Shown one piece after another: positions 19,181 to 30,534 of a stretch of DNA of 64,000 bases; within the stretch, counting starts at the first letter, position 1, and each line of letters begins with the position of its first letter. The notes under the pieces were generated by a model. It was not told the origin of the DNA. It saw only the letters and a program-made list of their open reading frames with translations, and did no database searches. The stretch lies in assembly GCA_011799875.1 (NCBI GenBank), contig CM022298.1, forward strand, positions 49,477,485-49,541,484. The letters are read 5' to 3'. Made by a program: the position numbers and the translations under genes. The DNA comes from Thinopyrum elongatum. Lineage: Eukaryota > Streptophyta > Magnoliopsida > Poales > Poaceae.

Positions 19181-19545
19181 TAAGGGTTTTGCGGGATCAC
19201 AGTGCAGTGTTTGTGGCTGGAGCTTGCCACTATTTTCCATACTTTGATGATCCTAAGATAGTCGAGATTTTGGCAGGCAAAAAGATGCTTCAGTTGGGGG
19301 TGGAGGAGAATGTGCACAAGATCCATGTCGAACTCGATAGCCAGGCGGTGGTGCACATGATCCAAAATCCGGCAAAGAACTGTCTATGTTGGGTCCTTGG
19401 GTGTATGAGATCAAATCTGTTGTCAATGAGTTCTCTGAGTTTAAAGTCTCGTGGGTTAGGCGTTCTGCTAATATTGTCGCGTATAAGTTAGCTAGAGTCG
19501 GTGTCGCTGAGGAAAGATGTCAAGTGTGGCATGAGGTTGGACGTT
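19180..19545 (+). pseudogene. RNase H-like (RVT_3) remnant of a LINE
   Basis: Frame 19189-19377 reads AVFVAGACHYFPYFDDPKIV...KIHVELDSQAVVHMI. After a one-base shift it continues VYEIKSVVNEFSEFKVSWVR and RSANIVAYKLARVGV. This is the C-terminal RNase H fold found on plant LINE polymerases; VELDSQAVV holds one catalytic Asp. The N-terminal catalytic part is missing. Possibly the same LINE as the ORF1 piece at 18436. Confidence 0.7.
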
Positions 19546-19936
19546 GTCTCGGATGATATTCCAATCATTGTGTTTTAAATTAAGCGGCAACTTACCCATA
19601 AAAGGGGTTAAGGCCTAGCCTAAACATCATGTCAATGAAACTAGTGAGGTTGTCAATCTCACCAGCCTTGCTAGTTACAAGGATATGTATAGTGTGGATG
19701 AAATTGATAATTGCAACTAAAATAAAGAAATAGAGATTGTAAGCAATAAAGAATTTTTTATCAAGGTTGAAAGCAATAAGAATGAATGGACCGGCATCCA
19801 TAACGGCACTAGCCGCATCTCTCCATAAAGCATATCATAAGTATGGTGAACAAATTATAGTTTTATATCGATTAAATTGGAGTTTTATAATTATGATTAT
19901 ACATGGAATGATTGGATATTAGGAATTTAGTCCTTA

Positions 19937-21420
19937 GGGCATCTCCGACGCTATAAATCAATCCACTCGTAAATGTCCGGACCATGTTCGGACACTTTGT
20001 GACCTGCAACTACTAGTATAGATCGAAAGAGCACAGACCCCTCATTAATGACTGGCCACTGAGTCCCACACGTTAGTGATGAGCCTTAACACTGATGGGC
20101 CTCTACTATGGTGTCAGTCATATTAACTTCTGGGCTCAGCAAGATGGTTATCATCGGCTGGTCTAAAAACTAGTTGGGAAGTGATAGCTTGTCCCAATGA
20201 TAAAAAGGGACCAAAGGTAATCACTGACCAACCACTATATTTGACACGTCTGTGTAGTCTATTCAAATCAGACCCTCTATTTGTCCCGCCGGTTAGTAGT
20301 ACGTTGTTCGTGGTCTAATATAATCAATCGTTCATTGCCCCTCGACAATGGAAACCCTCACTTCCCGTCACTGTTGCCGGCCACCATTATTCTTTCCTAT
20401 CTTAATTCTGCTTTGTCCCGGCTTCGTCGGCCGGAGATAGTCTTGTGCCACGGTTCGGCATCTTGTGGTGCAAGGACACAGATCGGCCATCGCCCAGCGC
20501 CGTCGCACCATCACCACATTCGTGGAGGCCGCCGCAATTCTGCCGCATCATCTTTCGGATCTGACAATTGCATTCCGCCCCGCCGTTGGGCGTCGGGTCT
20601 GGCATGTGCTTCGTCATTCTTCGGTCACAGACGTGGCCACGGTGGTGAGCTTTGTTTCTTTCTATTAGTGTTCAAATTCGAAGTTAGCTATGCATCTTGT
20701 GGATGATTGATTATTATTGTGCTACAAATTTGTATGTTAGTTTACTATGCATAGCATGTTATTTGTGCACATTAAGACTGCATTTCGAACCTTATGGCCT
20801 GACTAGGAAGATTTTATTTGCACCACTGATGATGAAAGGCATGGCTAATTGACTACAAAGGTTTTATTCATATCACCCATGGTGAAAAAATCTGAAAATA
20901 TATGTCTTAGTAACTTTGTGCTTATGATTTCCTATATAGCTTAAACAAACTAGTACGTGATATTGCTTGGTGATATCTGAGACAAGTAATACCTACTATG
21001 TATTGTATTTGTTTTTTGTCTTCACATTAATACTACACTTTATACTATCACTTTTATTAATATGTATTTGGCTATTAAGTATAACAAATAAACATTTTCC
21101 ATGTTTTGAGCCGGTCACTGATAAAGATGTCTTCACTAACCTTGCCCATCGGTGATGATATAATTTGACCGATCAGTGTTGTTCACGCCTGTAGTGGTGA
21201 ACGTCTTGCATCAAACGTCCGTAAACTGGTCTGCACATCCGAATTCCCGCAGTCCGGAAGCAAAGTTGGGGATGTATATGGGTGTCCGGACCTCTGCCAT
21301 GTATGCGTCCGACACCCCCAGCACACGCAAAACCATTTCTCTTGTTCTGCTCCAATCGCCACTTGACTCTCCCCGCCGCATTCATGACGGTCTAGAGCGG
21401 ACGTGACAGGTCACTGGCTC
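19937..21420. mobile_element. Possible Harbinger-like MITE interrupted by a degenerate insert
   Basis: TTA (19934-19936) precedes GGGCATCTCCGACGC, like the Harbinger-type terminus at 6221-6233. Text typical of the inner part of such elements (GTCCGGACCATGTTCGGACA; ACGTCCGTAAACTGGTCTGC) occurs at 19975-19998 and 21217-21237. Between lie about 1.2 kb with recurrent TCACTGA/AGTGATGA motifs near both ends (20030-20250 and 21110-21180), suggesting an insert, perhaps a worn CACTA-like element (GTAGTG at 21193-21198). No protein-coding evidence; the frame at 20281-20706 is compositional. Confidence 0.3.
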
Positions 21421-21900
21421 ATGCCAGCTGAGCGGCGCGATATTCACGTTTGCTCTGTTGGTTGTGTGCATCTTAACTATGCAGAGGCCGGGTGTCGCTC
21501 ATCATGCATTGTATCCACTTCATGCTACATCTTAAGTTAGTAAAAGCATCATTAATGAAAATAAAAACTAGATAATTACCACATTGGATTGATCCATGAT
21601 ACAGATATTCTAATGTCCAGATGCATGCGATGCAACTAGAAAACTGTATTTGTTCTCCAGATATTGCTCGCCGCCGTCACAATGCAATGGAACAGTACCC
21701 CTAACTACAAATTGCTATGGATATATAGGTCGCAAAGTGAGGATACACAGACGATATTCCACACGTCCATCTCCTGTCATTTCTGCAATCGATCGAGCCA
21801 GAGAATTCCTGCAAATAAGCCACTTCACATTGTCGATCGATCATGCTAGTTGCATATCTGATCTTGTTAGTGGTGAAGATCTACTCACAAGAGCAGTATA
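21421..21900. other. Intergenic DNA upstream of the peptide gene
   Basis: No gene recognised. Open frames here lack conserved motifs. Confidence 0.5.
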
Positions 21901-21927
21901 CTACTGTATGCCAAGTTGCCAACCCCC

Positions 21928-21935
21928 TATAAATA
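21928..21935 (+). promoter_or_regulatory. TATA box of the peptide gene
   Basis: TATAAATA within CCCCCTATAAATATCACAAC, 212 bp upstream of the ATG at 22140. The leader would be ~180 nt and may contain an intron (GTAAGC at 22076, CACGTAG near 22117). Confidence 0.5.
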
Positions 21936-22139
21936 TCACAACTCCACCGCATTGTGAAAACATCCAACTTGGCTCAAGGTTAAACACAATTAAGCAAGGC
22001 ACTTCAGGTTCGATCCAAGAATATTCCAAGCCATTCATCCTTCGAATTCCATATGTTATAATTTGTATCTTTTCCGTAAGCCCATTTCCTCAATTCTTAG
22101 ATTCTTTCCCACGTAGATCTATACCACGACTTCTGAAGC

Positions 22140-22337
22140 ATGAAGGTGGCTACAGTCCTTGTATTGGTCCTACTGGTGATTACATCCTCTGCTGCTGCAG
22201 CTGCGGCGAGGAAATTGGCGGGAGATGATGGGCAGCAGACAGGCGAAATGGTGAAGAAGATGGAGGTGAACGTACTTACCGGTATACCATGTCCTGACTA
22301 CGGTTGCCATCACCGCAAAAGAAACGTACCCCCCTGA
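22140..22337 (+). CDS. Putative small secreted peptide precursor, 65 residues
   Basis: The protein opens with a clear signal peptide: MK, then a hydrophobic run (VATVLVLVLLVITSSAAAAA) and small residues before ARKL. A hydrophilic segment (GDDGQQTGEMVKKMEVNV) and a C-terminal tail IPCPDYGCHHRKRNVPP follow. The DY pair is the kind of site sulfated by plant tyrosylprotein sulfotransferase, and the tail has a basic cluster and terminal VPP. The overall shape (N-terminal signal, variable middle, short C-terminal motif) fits signalling-peptide precursors of the PSY/RGF/CIF kind, but I do not recognise the family and the tail matches none of their consensus motifs. The two cysteines could pair. A well-placed TATA box supports transcription. 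Confidence 0.5.
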   Translation: MKVATVLVLVLLVITSSAAAAAARKLAGDDGQQTGEMVKKMEVNVLTGIPCPDYGCHHRKRNVPP

Positions 22338-23160
22338 ACCTGAGGTTTAAAAAGCGTGCTTACAGTTCGTCATGGCTCAATGAAGAATTATCTGTGCCAA
22401 TGACGGATCCGAAAGTACTTAAATGAAAGGTTTATATATGAATAAACAGACCGCTGCTCTACAAGAAAAAGGTAGTTTTTCAATAAACCGAGAAAAAAGC
22501 GGTGTTTCGGTGAAGTACACTACATGAAAGTAGTATAACTTGCAACTATTGTGCCATAAAGGATATAATTAGCATGTATGTGATTTCCTTGCATCAAAAA
22601 ATGCATGATGTATTATGTATACATTCGGATTATATGTGTATGATGAATACCTGGGGATTGTAGAGTCCGAACTTGTGACACTCGCGCGCTGGTGCCCCGA
22701 TATACAAAAATAACTTAGTAATTTGAAAAGGTCAAAATATCTTGAAAATTTCTGGAAACATACATGACCAAATGTTGTACCGTATAAAAAGTTTCGCCAA
22801 GAAATATCTTCGAGCGTATTGTGCATGACAAAAACCAAAATCAAGACTATATGCAAGTTACTTTTCACTAGTTTTGTACTCAGAATTTTTTTCCCTGAGC
22901 TCAATGGAAGTTTATTACTATGCTAAACTTTTTATACAGATACAAAATTAGGTCAACTTTGTTTCAGAAATAGTTTCAAGATTTTTTTTTTAATTTTTTA
23001 TAGTCATTAAATTATTTTTTCCTCATCAGGTCCACCAGCACCAGAGTGCATCAAGGTATTACCCTAGGGTTGTATACTTATTATGTACGAAGATGACTGT
23101 CAATTCGTAGTATAATCAATAATTACACATCCACTCAAAATTCCACAGGACCAAGCTCGA
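22338..23160. other. Intergenic DNA, no gene seen
   Basis: AT-rich, with several homopolymer T tracts (22983-23000). No gene or recognisable transposon end. Confidence 0.5.
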
Positions 23161-23171
23161 AGTCTTGCGTT

Positions 23172-23192
23172 GGGGGGGGGGGGGGGGGGGGG
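23172..23192 (+). repeat. Poly-G tract, 21 bases
   Basis: Uninterrupted run of 21 G, followed by GC-rich sequence to about 23500. Length is likely unstable and hard to sequence; the G-rich frames beyond it (23165-23681) are not conserved coding sequence. Confidence 0.85.
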
Positions 23193-23640
23193 ATGGCGCG
23201 GGGTCTCCTGGTGCGCGGAGGCGCGACCAAGCTCGAGGCCATGGCGGCGCGTCTGCCGGCTCCTGGCGATGCCTTTGGGCAGCGGCGTGGGTCATGTGCC
23301 TGGTGGGTGGTGGCGGCAGCGTGGACGGCTTGGTGGAGCGGCTCGGGGAAGGATGCGTGCGGGTGTTCCTCCGGTCAGATCTGACGGACTTGGCACCTGC
23401 AAGCCGGCGTGCGACGCGGAGGTGGGCAGGGGGCCGTCAGGTCCCTACTAGGAGGTGGTCTGCGGCAGCGTAGGGAAGTTTTAGTGGTGCCGGGCCGCGC
23501 GCGGATGTTGGGGATGAGGCATTGCATGCCTCCGGCTAGCTATCTCCCCTGTCTGCGGGTACGTGAAGGAGGGACCAGTGCACTAGTAGAAAACACGGCT
23601 TTGGTTGAGGCCAGGATAAGGGTATTAATCCCAGTTCACT

Positions 23641-23880
23641 TACGAACCGGGACCAAAGGGTACATCAGTCCCGGTTCGTGAGGCCTGGGCGCCGGCCGGG
23701 CCACGGGGGCCATTGGTCCAGGTTCGTCTGACATCTTTAGTCCCAGTTCTAGACACGAACTGGGACCAATGGGCCTCGCTCCTGGCCCAGCACCTTTAGT
23801 CCCGGTTGGTGGTTAGAACCAGGACCAATGGTCAGTCTTCTGTCCCGGTTCTAGCCGCCAACCGGGACTAAAGATAAGCC
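23641..23880. repeat. CACTA subterminal hairpins
   Basis: ACGAACCGGGAC and GTCCCGGTTCGT form a 12-bp stem around a 15-base loop near 23642-23680. Further CCCGGTT/AACCGGG pairs follow to 23873. Likely transposase-binding sites and possible small-RNA sources (inference). Confidence 0.7.
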
Positions 23881-24263
23881 TATATATACCCCCGCCCCAG
23901 CCCGCTCAGTCCTCTGTTTTTTGGCCGGCCGACGTGTGCAGGTGTGTGTTGATCTAGCTCTCACCTCCTATGCACATGAGGTGTTCGATGAAATACCCGA
24001 GCCACACTTAAGCTTTCTCCTCTCCAAGCTCGACCTCCAAGCTCCATTTTCCACAAAATTTGTCTAGGTTTGACGGTCCGTCCTGTCCCGTCCCCGTCCT
24101 CACCACCGTCGATCGCCCGCGCCGATCTCGTCGCCGGCACCACCGTGGTGAGCCTCTTGTTCTTATCTTCTTTCTAAAAGAAAAAAATTCTTTATTGTAT
24201 GATTATAGATATATACTTGTATAATTTTCTTACTTTTATTATTGTTTGTTATTATATAGTGCC

Positions 24264-24707
24264 ATGGTTTTGGTATCCGCCCCCGTCGGCCCTCGTCCTG
24301 TCTATGATTCGGATGTGGTATATTATCTTTTATAACTATTTGTTTCATTTAGTGTTTATGACAATTATGCCGACCAACGTGACATAGATGTTTTTATCTA
24401 GGAGGTATGTGAACCGGAAATTCCAACCGACCCTCTTGTCGAGAGGTTAAATTTAGTTGAAAAAGAATACAATTACTTGAAGAAAAAATTGAAAAGAATT
24501 GAGGAGGAGAAGATGGAATTGGAGTTGCATATTGCCGATGTCGTCGATGATCACAAGATCAAGATGGATGCAATGCGCTTGAAGATTAGAAAGATTAGAA
24601 AATATGCCATTCATACTGAGGCTTGGTATCATTATGCCGTGGGATCAATTATTACCTTAGTTGCGATTATGATCGCATTTGTTGTTGCATTTAAATGTTT
24701 TAAATAG
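24264..24707 (+). CDS. Small coiled-coil protein with C-terminal transmembrane tail, CACTA-encoded
   Basis: Exon 1 is 24264-24317 (donor GTATAT), exon 2 is 24402-24707 (acceptor ATCTAG), phase 0, giving 119 residues with no disruption. It opens MVLVSAPVGPRPVYDSDV, then a heptad-rich, strongly charged region (VERLNLVEKEYNYLKKKL, KRIEEEKMELEL), a basic stretch (RLKIRKIRK) and a final ~20-residue hydrophobic span (SIITLVAIMIAFVVAF) with a short KCFK tail. The layout predicts a tail-anchored, dimerising membrane protein. It sits between the CACTA leader and the TNP2 transposase gene, in the place where other CACTA elements carry accessory genes. Function unknown. That it stays open beside a broken transposase may be chance. 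Confidence 0.6.
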
Positions 24708-24923
24708 TTTCAATGTATGTTTTAATTAGATGCTCTAGAGAGCTATATGTTGTTCAATGAGAACTATGTATGAACTTTATGTATTTATTTTTTCAGTAAT
24801 AACATTTGATCACTACTGTACTTTGGTTTTGATGTGATGATGAACTTCTATTAATTTGGTCACTTCTCTATTCATGATGTTCTGTAATGGTTTTTGATAC
24901 ACTTAATTATATAATGCACGCAG

Positions 24924-26818
24924 ATGAACCGGCAATGAATGTACGGTGACCGACGCACCTCCGAGTACATTAAGGGCCTGCATAATTTTCTCGAAGTGGC
25001 TGAGGAAAACAAGCAGAATGGTTTTATGTATTGTCCATGTACTATTTGTGGGAATGCGAAGGATTACTCTGACTCAAAAACCCTTCACGTCCACCTGCTT
25101 GAGAAGGGTTTCATGCCACACTATAATGTTTGGACCAAGAACGGAGAAAGAGGGGTTATGATGGAAGACAACGAAGAAGAAGAGGATGATGACAACTATC
25201 CGCCCCCTGAATACGGTGATGCTGCAACGGGGGAAGCTAAAGATCAAGAGGAACCGGACGATGTGCCCGATGATGATCTTCGCCGGGTCATTGTTGATGC
25301 AAAGCGACAATGCTTAAGTGAAAGGGAGAAGTTGAAGTTCGATCGCATGTTAGAGGATCACAAAAAAGGGTTGTACCCAAATTGCGAAGATGACAACATA
25401 AAGCTTGGTACCACACTGGAATTACTGCAATGGAAGGCAGACAATGGTGTATCTGATAACGGATTTGGGAAGCTACTGAAAATAATGAAGAAGAAGCTTC
25501 CAAAGGATAACGAATTGCCCGACAGTACGTACGAAGCAAAGAAGGTTCTATGCCCTCTAGGATTGGAGGTGTAGAAGATACATGCATGCCCTAATGACTG
25601 CATCCTCTACCGCGGTGCATACGAGGATTTGAACGCATGCCCGGTATGCGGTGCATTGCGGTATAAGATCAGACGAGATGACCCTGGTGATGTTGAGGGC
25701 GAGCGCCCTAGGGAGAGGGTTCCTGCCAAGGTGATGTGGTATGCTCCTATAATACCACGGTTGAAACGTCTGTTCAGAAACAAAAAGCATGCCAAGTTGA
25801 TGCGATGGAACAAAGAGGACCGTAAGAAAGATGGGAAGCTGAGAGCACCCGCTGACGGGTCGCAGTGGAGAAAAATGGAGAGAAGGTGGGGGGACTTTGC
25901 AGGTGACGGAAGGAACATATGGTTTAGTTTAAGTGCAGATGGCATTAATCATTTTGGGGAGCAGAGCAGCAATCATAGCACTTGGCCCGTGACTCAATGT
26001 ATCTGTAACCTTCCTCCTTGGTTGTGCATGAAGCGGAAGTTCATTATGATGCCAGTGCTCATCCAAGGCCCTAAGCAACCCGGCAACGACATTGATGTGT
26101 ACCTAAGGCCATTAGTATTGGTTTGATACAAATAATGACAATCGTTTCAGTATGTTAAGGATACATGAAGAACTTTTACAGCTGTGGAATGGAAAAGGTG
26201 TACATGCGTGGGATGAGCACAACCAGGAGGAATTTGACCTACATGCGTTGCTGTTTGTAACCATCAATGATTGGCCTGCTTTCAGTAACCTTTCAGGACA
26301 GACAAACAAAGGATACCACGCATGCACACACTGTTTAGATGAGACCGAAAGTATATATTTGGACAAATGCAGGAAGAATGTGTACCTGGGGCATCGTCGA
26401 TTTCTTCCGACCAACCATCAATGTCGAAAGAAAGGCAAGCATTTCAAAGGTGAGGCAGATTAGCGGAAGAAGCCCACCCTCCGTACTGGTGATCACATAC
26501 TTGATATGGTCAATGATTTACAAATAATCTTTGGAAAGGGTCCTGGCAGACTATCTGTTCCGAATGACGCTGAGGGACGCGCACCCATGTGGAAGAAGAA
26601 ATCTATATTTTGGGACCTACCCTATTGGAAAGACCTAGAGGTCCGCTTTGCAATCGACGTGATGCACATGACGAAGAATCTTTGCGTGAACCTGCTAGGC
26701 TTCTTGGGCGTGTATGGGAAGACAAAAGATACACCGGATGCATGGGAGGACCAGCAACGTGTGCACGAAAAAGACGGCATGCATCCAAAGCAGTATGAAG
26801 GTCCTGCCAGCTACGCTC
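24924..26818 (+). pseudogene. CACTA TNP2-type transposase, broken
   Basis: The likely original start is ATG at 24924 (MNRQ), with a TGA at 24936 where Trp is usual; the frame continues MYGDRRTSEYIKGLHNFL, the transposase-associated domain with its CPC-x-ICGN zinc-binding cysteines (~25033-25058). Next come an acidic linker, a block with ACPNDCILYRG and CPVCGALRYK, and the Transposase_21 core (WFSLSADGINHFG near 25918-25955; RFAIDVMHMTKNLCVNLLGF near 26643-26702). Other damage: TAG at 25572-25574 (CAG expected), an unexpected ~50-bp stretch between LRPLV (26118) and EELLQLWN (26166) with stops, TAG at 26461-26463. The gene ends at 26818, where the Gypsy LTR enters after GPASYAL. Not functional. 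Confidence 0.85.
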
Positions 26819-28337
26819 TGATGACCCACAAGTATAGGGTATCTATCGTAGTCCTTTCAATAAGTAAGAGTGTCGAACCCAACGAGGAGTAGAAGGAAAT
26901 GACAAGCGGTTTTCAGCAAGGTATTCTCTGCAAGCACTGAAATTATCGGTAACAGATAGTTGTGTGATAAGATAATTCGTAACGGGTAACAAGTAACAAA
27001 AGTAACTAAGGTGCAGCAAGGTGGTCCAATCCATTTTGTAGCAAAGGAAAAGCCTGGACGAACTCTTATATGAAGCAAAGCGCTCCCGAGGACACATGGG
27101 AATTACTGTCAAGCTAGTTTTCATCATGCTCATATGATTCGCGTTCGTTACTTTGATAATTTGATATGTGGGTGGACCGGTGCTTGGGTGCTGCCCTTAC
27201 TTGGACAAGCCTCCCACTTATGATTAACCCCTCTCGCAAGCATTTGCAACTACAAAAGAAGAATTAAGATAAATCTAACCATAGCATGAAACATATGGAT
27301 CCAAATCAGCCCCTTACGAAGCAACGCATAAACTAGGGTTTAAACTTCTGTCACTCTAGCAACCCATCATCTACTTATTACTTCCCAATGCCTTCCCCTA
27401 GGCCCAAATCATGGTGAAGTGTCATGTAGTCGACGTTCACATAACACCACTAGAGGAAAGACAACATACATCTCATCAAAATGTCGAACAAATACCAAAT
27501 TCACATGATTACTTATAACAAGACTTCTCCCATGTCCTCAGGAACAAACATAACTACTCACAAAGCATATTCATGTTCATAATCAGATGGGTATTGAATA
27601 GCATTAAGGATCTGAACATACGATCTTCCACCGAATAAACCAATTAGCATCAACTACAAGGAGTAATCAACACTACTAGCAACCCACAGGTAGCAATCTG
27701 AGGTTTTGAGACAAAGATCGGATACAAGAGATGAACTAGGGTTTGAGAGGAGATGGTGCTGGTGAAGATGTTGATGGAGATTGACCCCCTCTCAATGAGT
27801 GGATCGTTGGTGATGACGATGGCTTCGATTTCCCCCTCCCGGAGGGAAGTTTCTCCGGCAAAACAGCTCCGCCGGAGCCCTAGATTGGTTCTGCCCAGGT
27901 TCCGCCTCGACACGGCAGTGCTTCATCTCGAAAGCTTCCTCTTGATTTTTTCCAGGTCAAAAAACACCATATAGCAGAAGATGGGGACCGGAGGCCTGCC
28001 AGGGGGCCCACAAGGTAGGGGGGCGTGCCCAGGAGGTAGGGTGCGCCCCCACCCTTGTGGCTTCCTGGTGGGGCCCCTCTGGTACTTTCTTCGCCCAATA
28101 TTTTTTATATATTCCAAATTATTCTCCATGAAGTTTCAGAAATTTTGGAGTTGTGCAGAATAGGTCTCTCAGATTTGCTCCTTTTCCAGTCCAGAATTCC
28201 AGCTCCGGCATTTCCCTCTTCATGTAAACCTTGTAAAATAAGAGGGAAAGGGCATAAGTATTGTGCTAGAATGTGTAATAATAGCCCATAATGCAATAAA
28301 TATCCATATAAATGCATGATGAAAAATGGACGTATCA

Positions 28338-28351
28338 ACTCCCCCAAGCTT
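28338..28351 (-). other. Polypurine tract of the Athila/Fatima-like element
   Basis: Complement reads AAGCTTGGGGGAGT immediately before TGATACG of the 3' LTR. It primes plus-strand DNA synthesis in this class of elements. Confidence 0.8.
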
Positions 28352-29904
28352 AGAACTCGCTTGTCCTCAAGCGAAAGCCGCAATCGAAAAATATGTCCAC
28401 ATGTTTAGAGATAGAGGTGTCGATAAAATAAAATACGGACATGAGGGCATCATGATCATCTTTAGAGCAGCAACATATATTATCATATAATTTCTTATGC
28501 CAAAGTAACAATTCGTTCACAAGGTAAAGTATGAATTAAAAACTTCATTGAAAACTAACAAACTGTGATCTCAGTCATTGAAGCAATTGCAATTTATCAT
28601 AACATCAGAAAGAGTCAATACAAGAGCTTTTCAGCAAGTCCACATACTCAACTATCATTTAGTCTTTCACAATTGCTAACAGTCACACGATACTTATGGG
28701 TTCAAAGCCTCAGTCAGACACAGAGAAAGATAGGGGCTTGTAGTTTCGCCTCCCAACCTTTTACCTCAAGGGTAATGTCAACAATAATACTTTATGATAA
28801 CCTACATCTGAGTGGGTATATATATCTGGATCTTTCTCCAACACATAGTGCTTGCCAAAAAGAAAAAGTGTAAAAAGGAAAGGTGAAGATCACCATGACT
28901 CTTGTATAAGGCTAGAAAATAAAAAGTAAAAAATAGGCCCTTCGTAGAGGGAAGCAGAGGTTGTCATGCGCTTTTATGGTTGGATGCACAAAATCTTAAT
29001 GCAAAAGAATGTCACTTTATATTTCCGCTTGTGATAAAGAACTTTATTATGCAGTCTGTCGCTTTTATTTCTTCCATATCACAAGTTCGTATAAAGCTTA
29101 TTTTTCTTCACACTAATAGATCATACATATTTAGAGAGCAATTTTTTTTGCTTGCACCGATGACAACTTACTTGAAGGATCTTACTCAATCCATAGGTAG
29201 GTATGGTGGACTCTCATGGCAAAACTGGTTTAAGGGATGTTTGGATGCACAAGTAGTATCTCTACTTGGTGCAAAGGATTTGGCTAGCATAAAGAGGGGA
29301 AAGCAAGCTCAACATGTTGGAGGATCCATGACACTATAACTTTATTTGGATATAAGAGAACATAACCCATTATGTTGTCTTCCTTGTCCAACATCAACTT
29401 TTTAGCATGTCATATTTTAATGAGTGCTCACAATGACAAAAGATGTCCAAGATAGTATATTTATATGTGAAACCTCTCATTCTTTATTACTTCCCATTAA
29501 TTGCAACAATGACCAAAACTATGTTTGTCAACTCTCAACAACTTTTATTCATCATACTCTTTATATGTGAAGTCATCACTCTCCATAAGATCATTATATG
29601 ATCTTTTTATTTCTTTTTATTCTTTCTTTTATTTTATTCCCTCAAGATCATAGCAAGAAAGTAAAGCCCTCAACTCAAAACTACTCTTTATTATATATAT
29701 AACTCACGAACTCGATTACATAGATAGATCTCGAAGCAAATCTCAAAGCTAGATCATACTAAAACTTTATTCTACTAGATCAAGATATAACCAAAAGGAT
29801 CGAACTAGGAAAAACGATAAAAGTAAAGGTGTGATGGTGATACGATACCGGGGCACCTCCCCCAATCTTGGCAGTTGCCAAGGGGAGTGCCCATACCCAT
29901 GTAT
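28352..29904. other. Non-coding 3' internal region of the Gypsy element
   Basis: AT-rich with no conserved reading frame. Athila-type elements usually have a long untranslated stretch or a degenerate env-like region between pol and the polypurine tract; I see no env-like protein here. Confidence 0.6.
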
Positions 29905-30282
29905 TTAGGTCTCTTTCTTCGGAGGTGGTGATGATGGAGTGGTTGATGATGTAGTGCCACACTTCGAGCGCAGGAGATACTCCAATCTACGAATGATGCT
30001 CTGGAGGGCGATGATATGCTCTTGCAACAGAATATTTTCACGAGTGAGATATTTATTTTGCACATGAACTATCTCAATGATCTTAAAAGCTTCAATTTCA
30101 GTAGGGGTAAGATGATCGTAATATGGTTGAAGGATGTCTTTTTCTTCTGCTCCCGGAACTTGATCTCCCGTGACCTTCTTAATCTTATCACCCTTGTTGG
30201 TTTCCCCAAGCTCTTCTCTCTTCATCTCTATCTTCATCAGCCACGCATCATCGTCCCCATTGTTGGAGGAGGGGAAAGACAT
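29905..30282 (-). CDS. Extra small ORF of the Athila/Fatima-like element, 125 residues
   Basis: From ATG at 30282 the protein begins MSFPSSNNGDDDAWLMKIEM, has a charged linker, then a helical stretch (EIEAFKIIEIVHVQNKYLT, LLQEHIIALQSIIRRLEYLL) with coiled-coil character, and ends in a Ser/Thr/Pro tail (SSTTPSSPPPKKET). It lies downstream of integrase in the same orientation. The frame is undamaged, unlike gag-pol. No known domain recognised. Confidence 0.5.
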   Translation of the reverse strand: MSFPSSNNGDDDAWLMKIEMKREELGETNKGDKIKKVTGDQVPGAEEKDILQPYYDHLTPTEIEAFKIIEIVHVQNKYLTRENILLQEHIIALQSIIRRLEYLLRSKCGTTSSTTPSSPPPKKET

Positions 30283-30534
30283 GACGCATGGCCTTGAAAA
30301 CTCTAGCAGAAAACAGCTCAAAACGAAAACAGGAGATATTGCCGTGGTACGGTGGTCAAAACCTTCGGAATATTATATAATGAATTTTTACCGACCAAAA
30401 GAAGTATTGTGCAAGAAAATGGAGTCCGGAGGGCACACGAGGTGGCGGCAAGGGTGGGGGGCACGCCAAGGAGGGTAGGGTGCGCCTCCCTGCCTTGCCG
30501 CTTCCTCGTGCACTTTCCGGACTACTTAATTTTC

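Larger units (their letters stand above)
23581..26818 (+). mobile_element. CACTA transposon, 5' part (autonomous type, inactivated)
   Basis: Starts CACTAGTAGAAAACA at 23581, preceded by GTG (possible target duplication). Subterminal repeats built on CCCGGTTCGT/ACGAACCGGGAC and GGGACCAAAG fill 23600-23880. A TATA-like TATATATACCCCC lies at 23881, then a leader, a small intact gene and the TNP2 transposase. The element is cut at 26818 by the Gypsy insertion; its 3' end is not in the window unless the reverse-oriented fragment at 36158 belongs to a sibling. Confidence 0.85.

Noticed and set aside
20281..20706. 141-residue plus-strand frame
   Set aside because: No domain, mixed composition, and lies in a probable degenerate transposon insert.
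21650..22228. 192-residue open frame overlapping the peptide gene
   Set aside because: No recognisable motif, and it covers promoter-like sequence with a TATA box; the 22140 frame has a clear signal peptide.
23165..23681. Several open frames after the poly-G tract
   Set aside because: GC-rich low complexity with no conserved motif; the start lies at an unstable G run.
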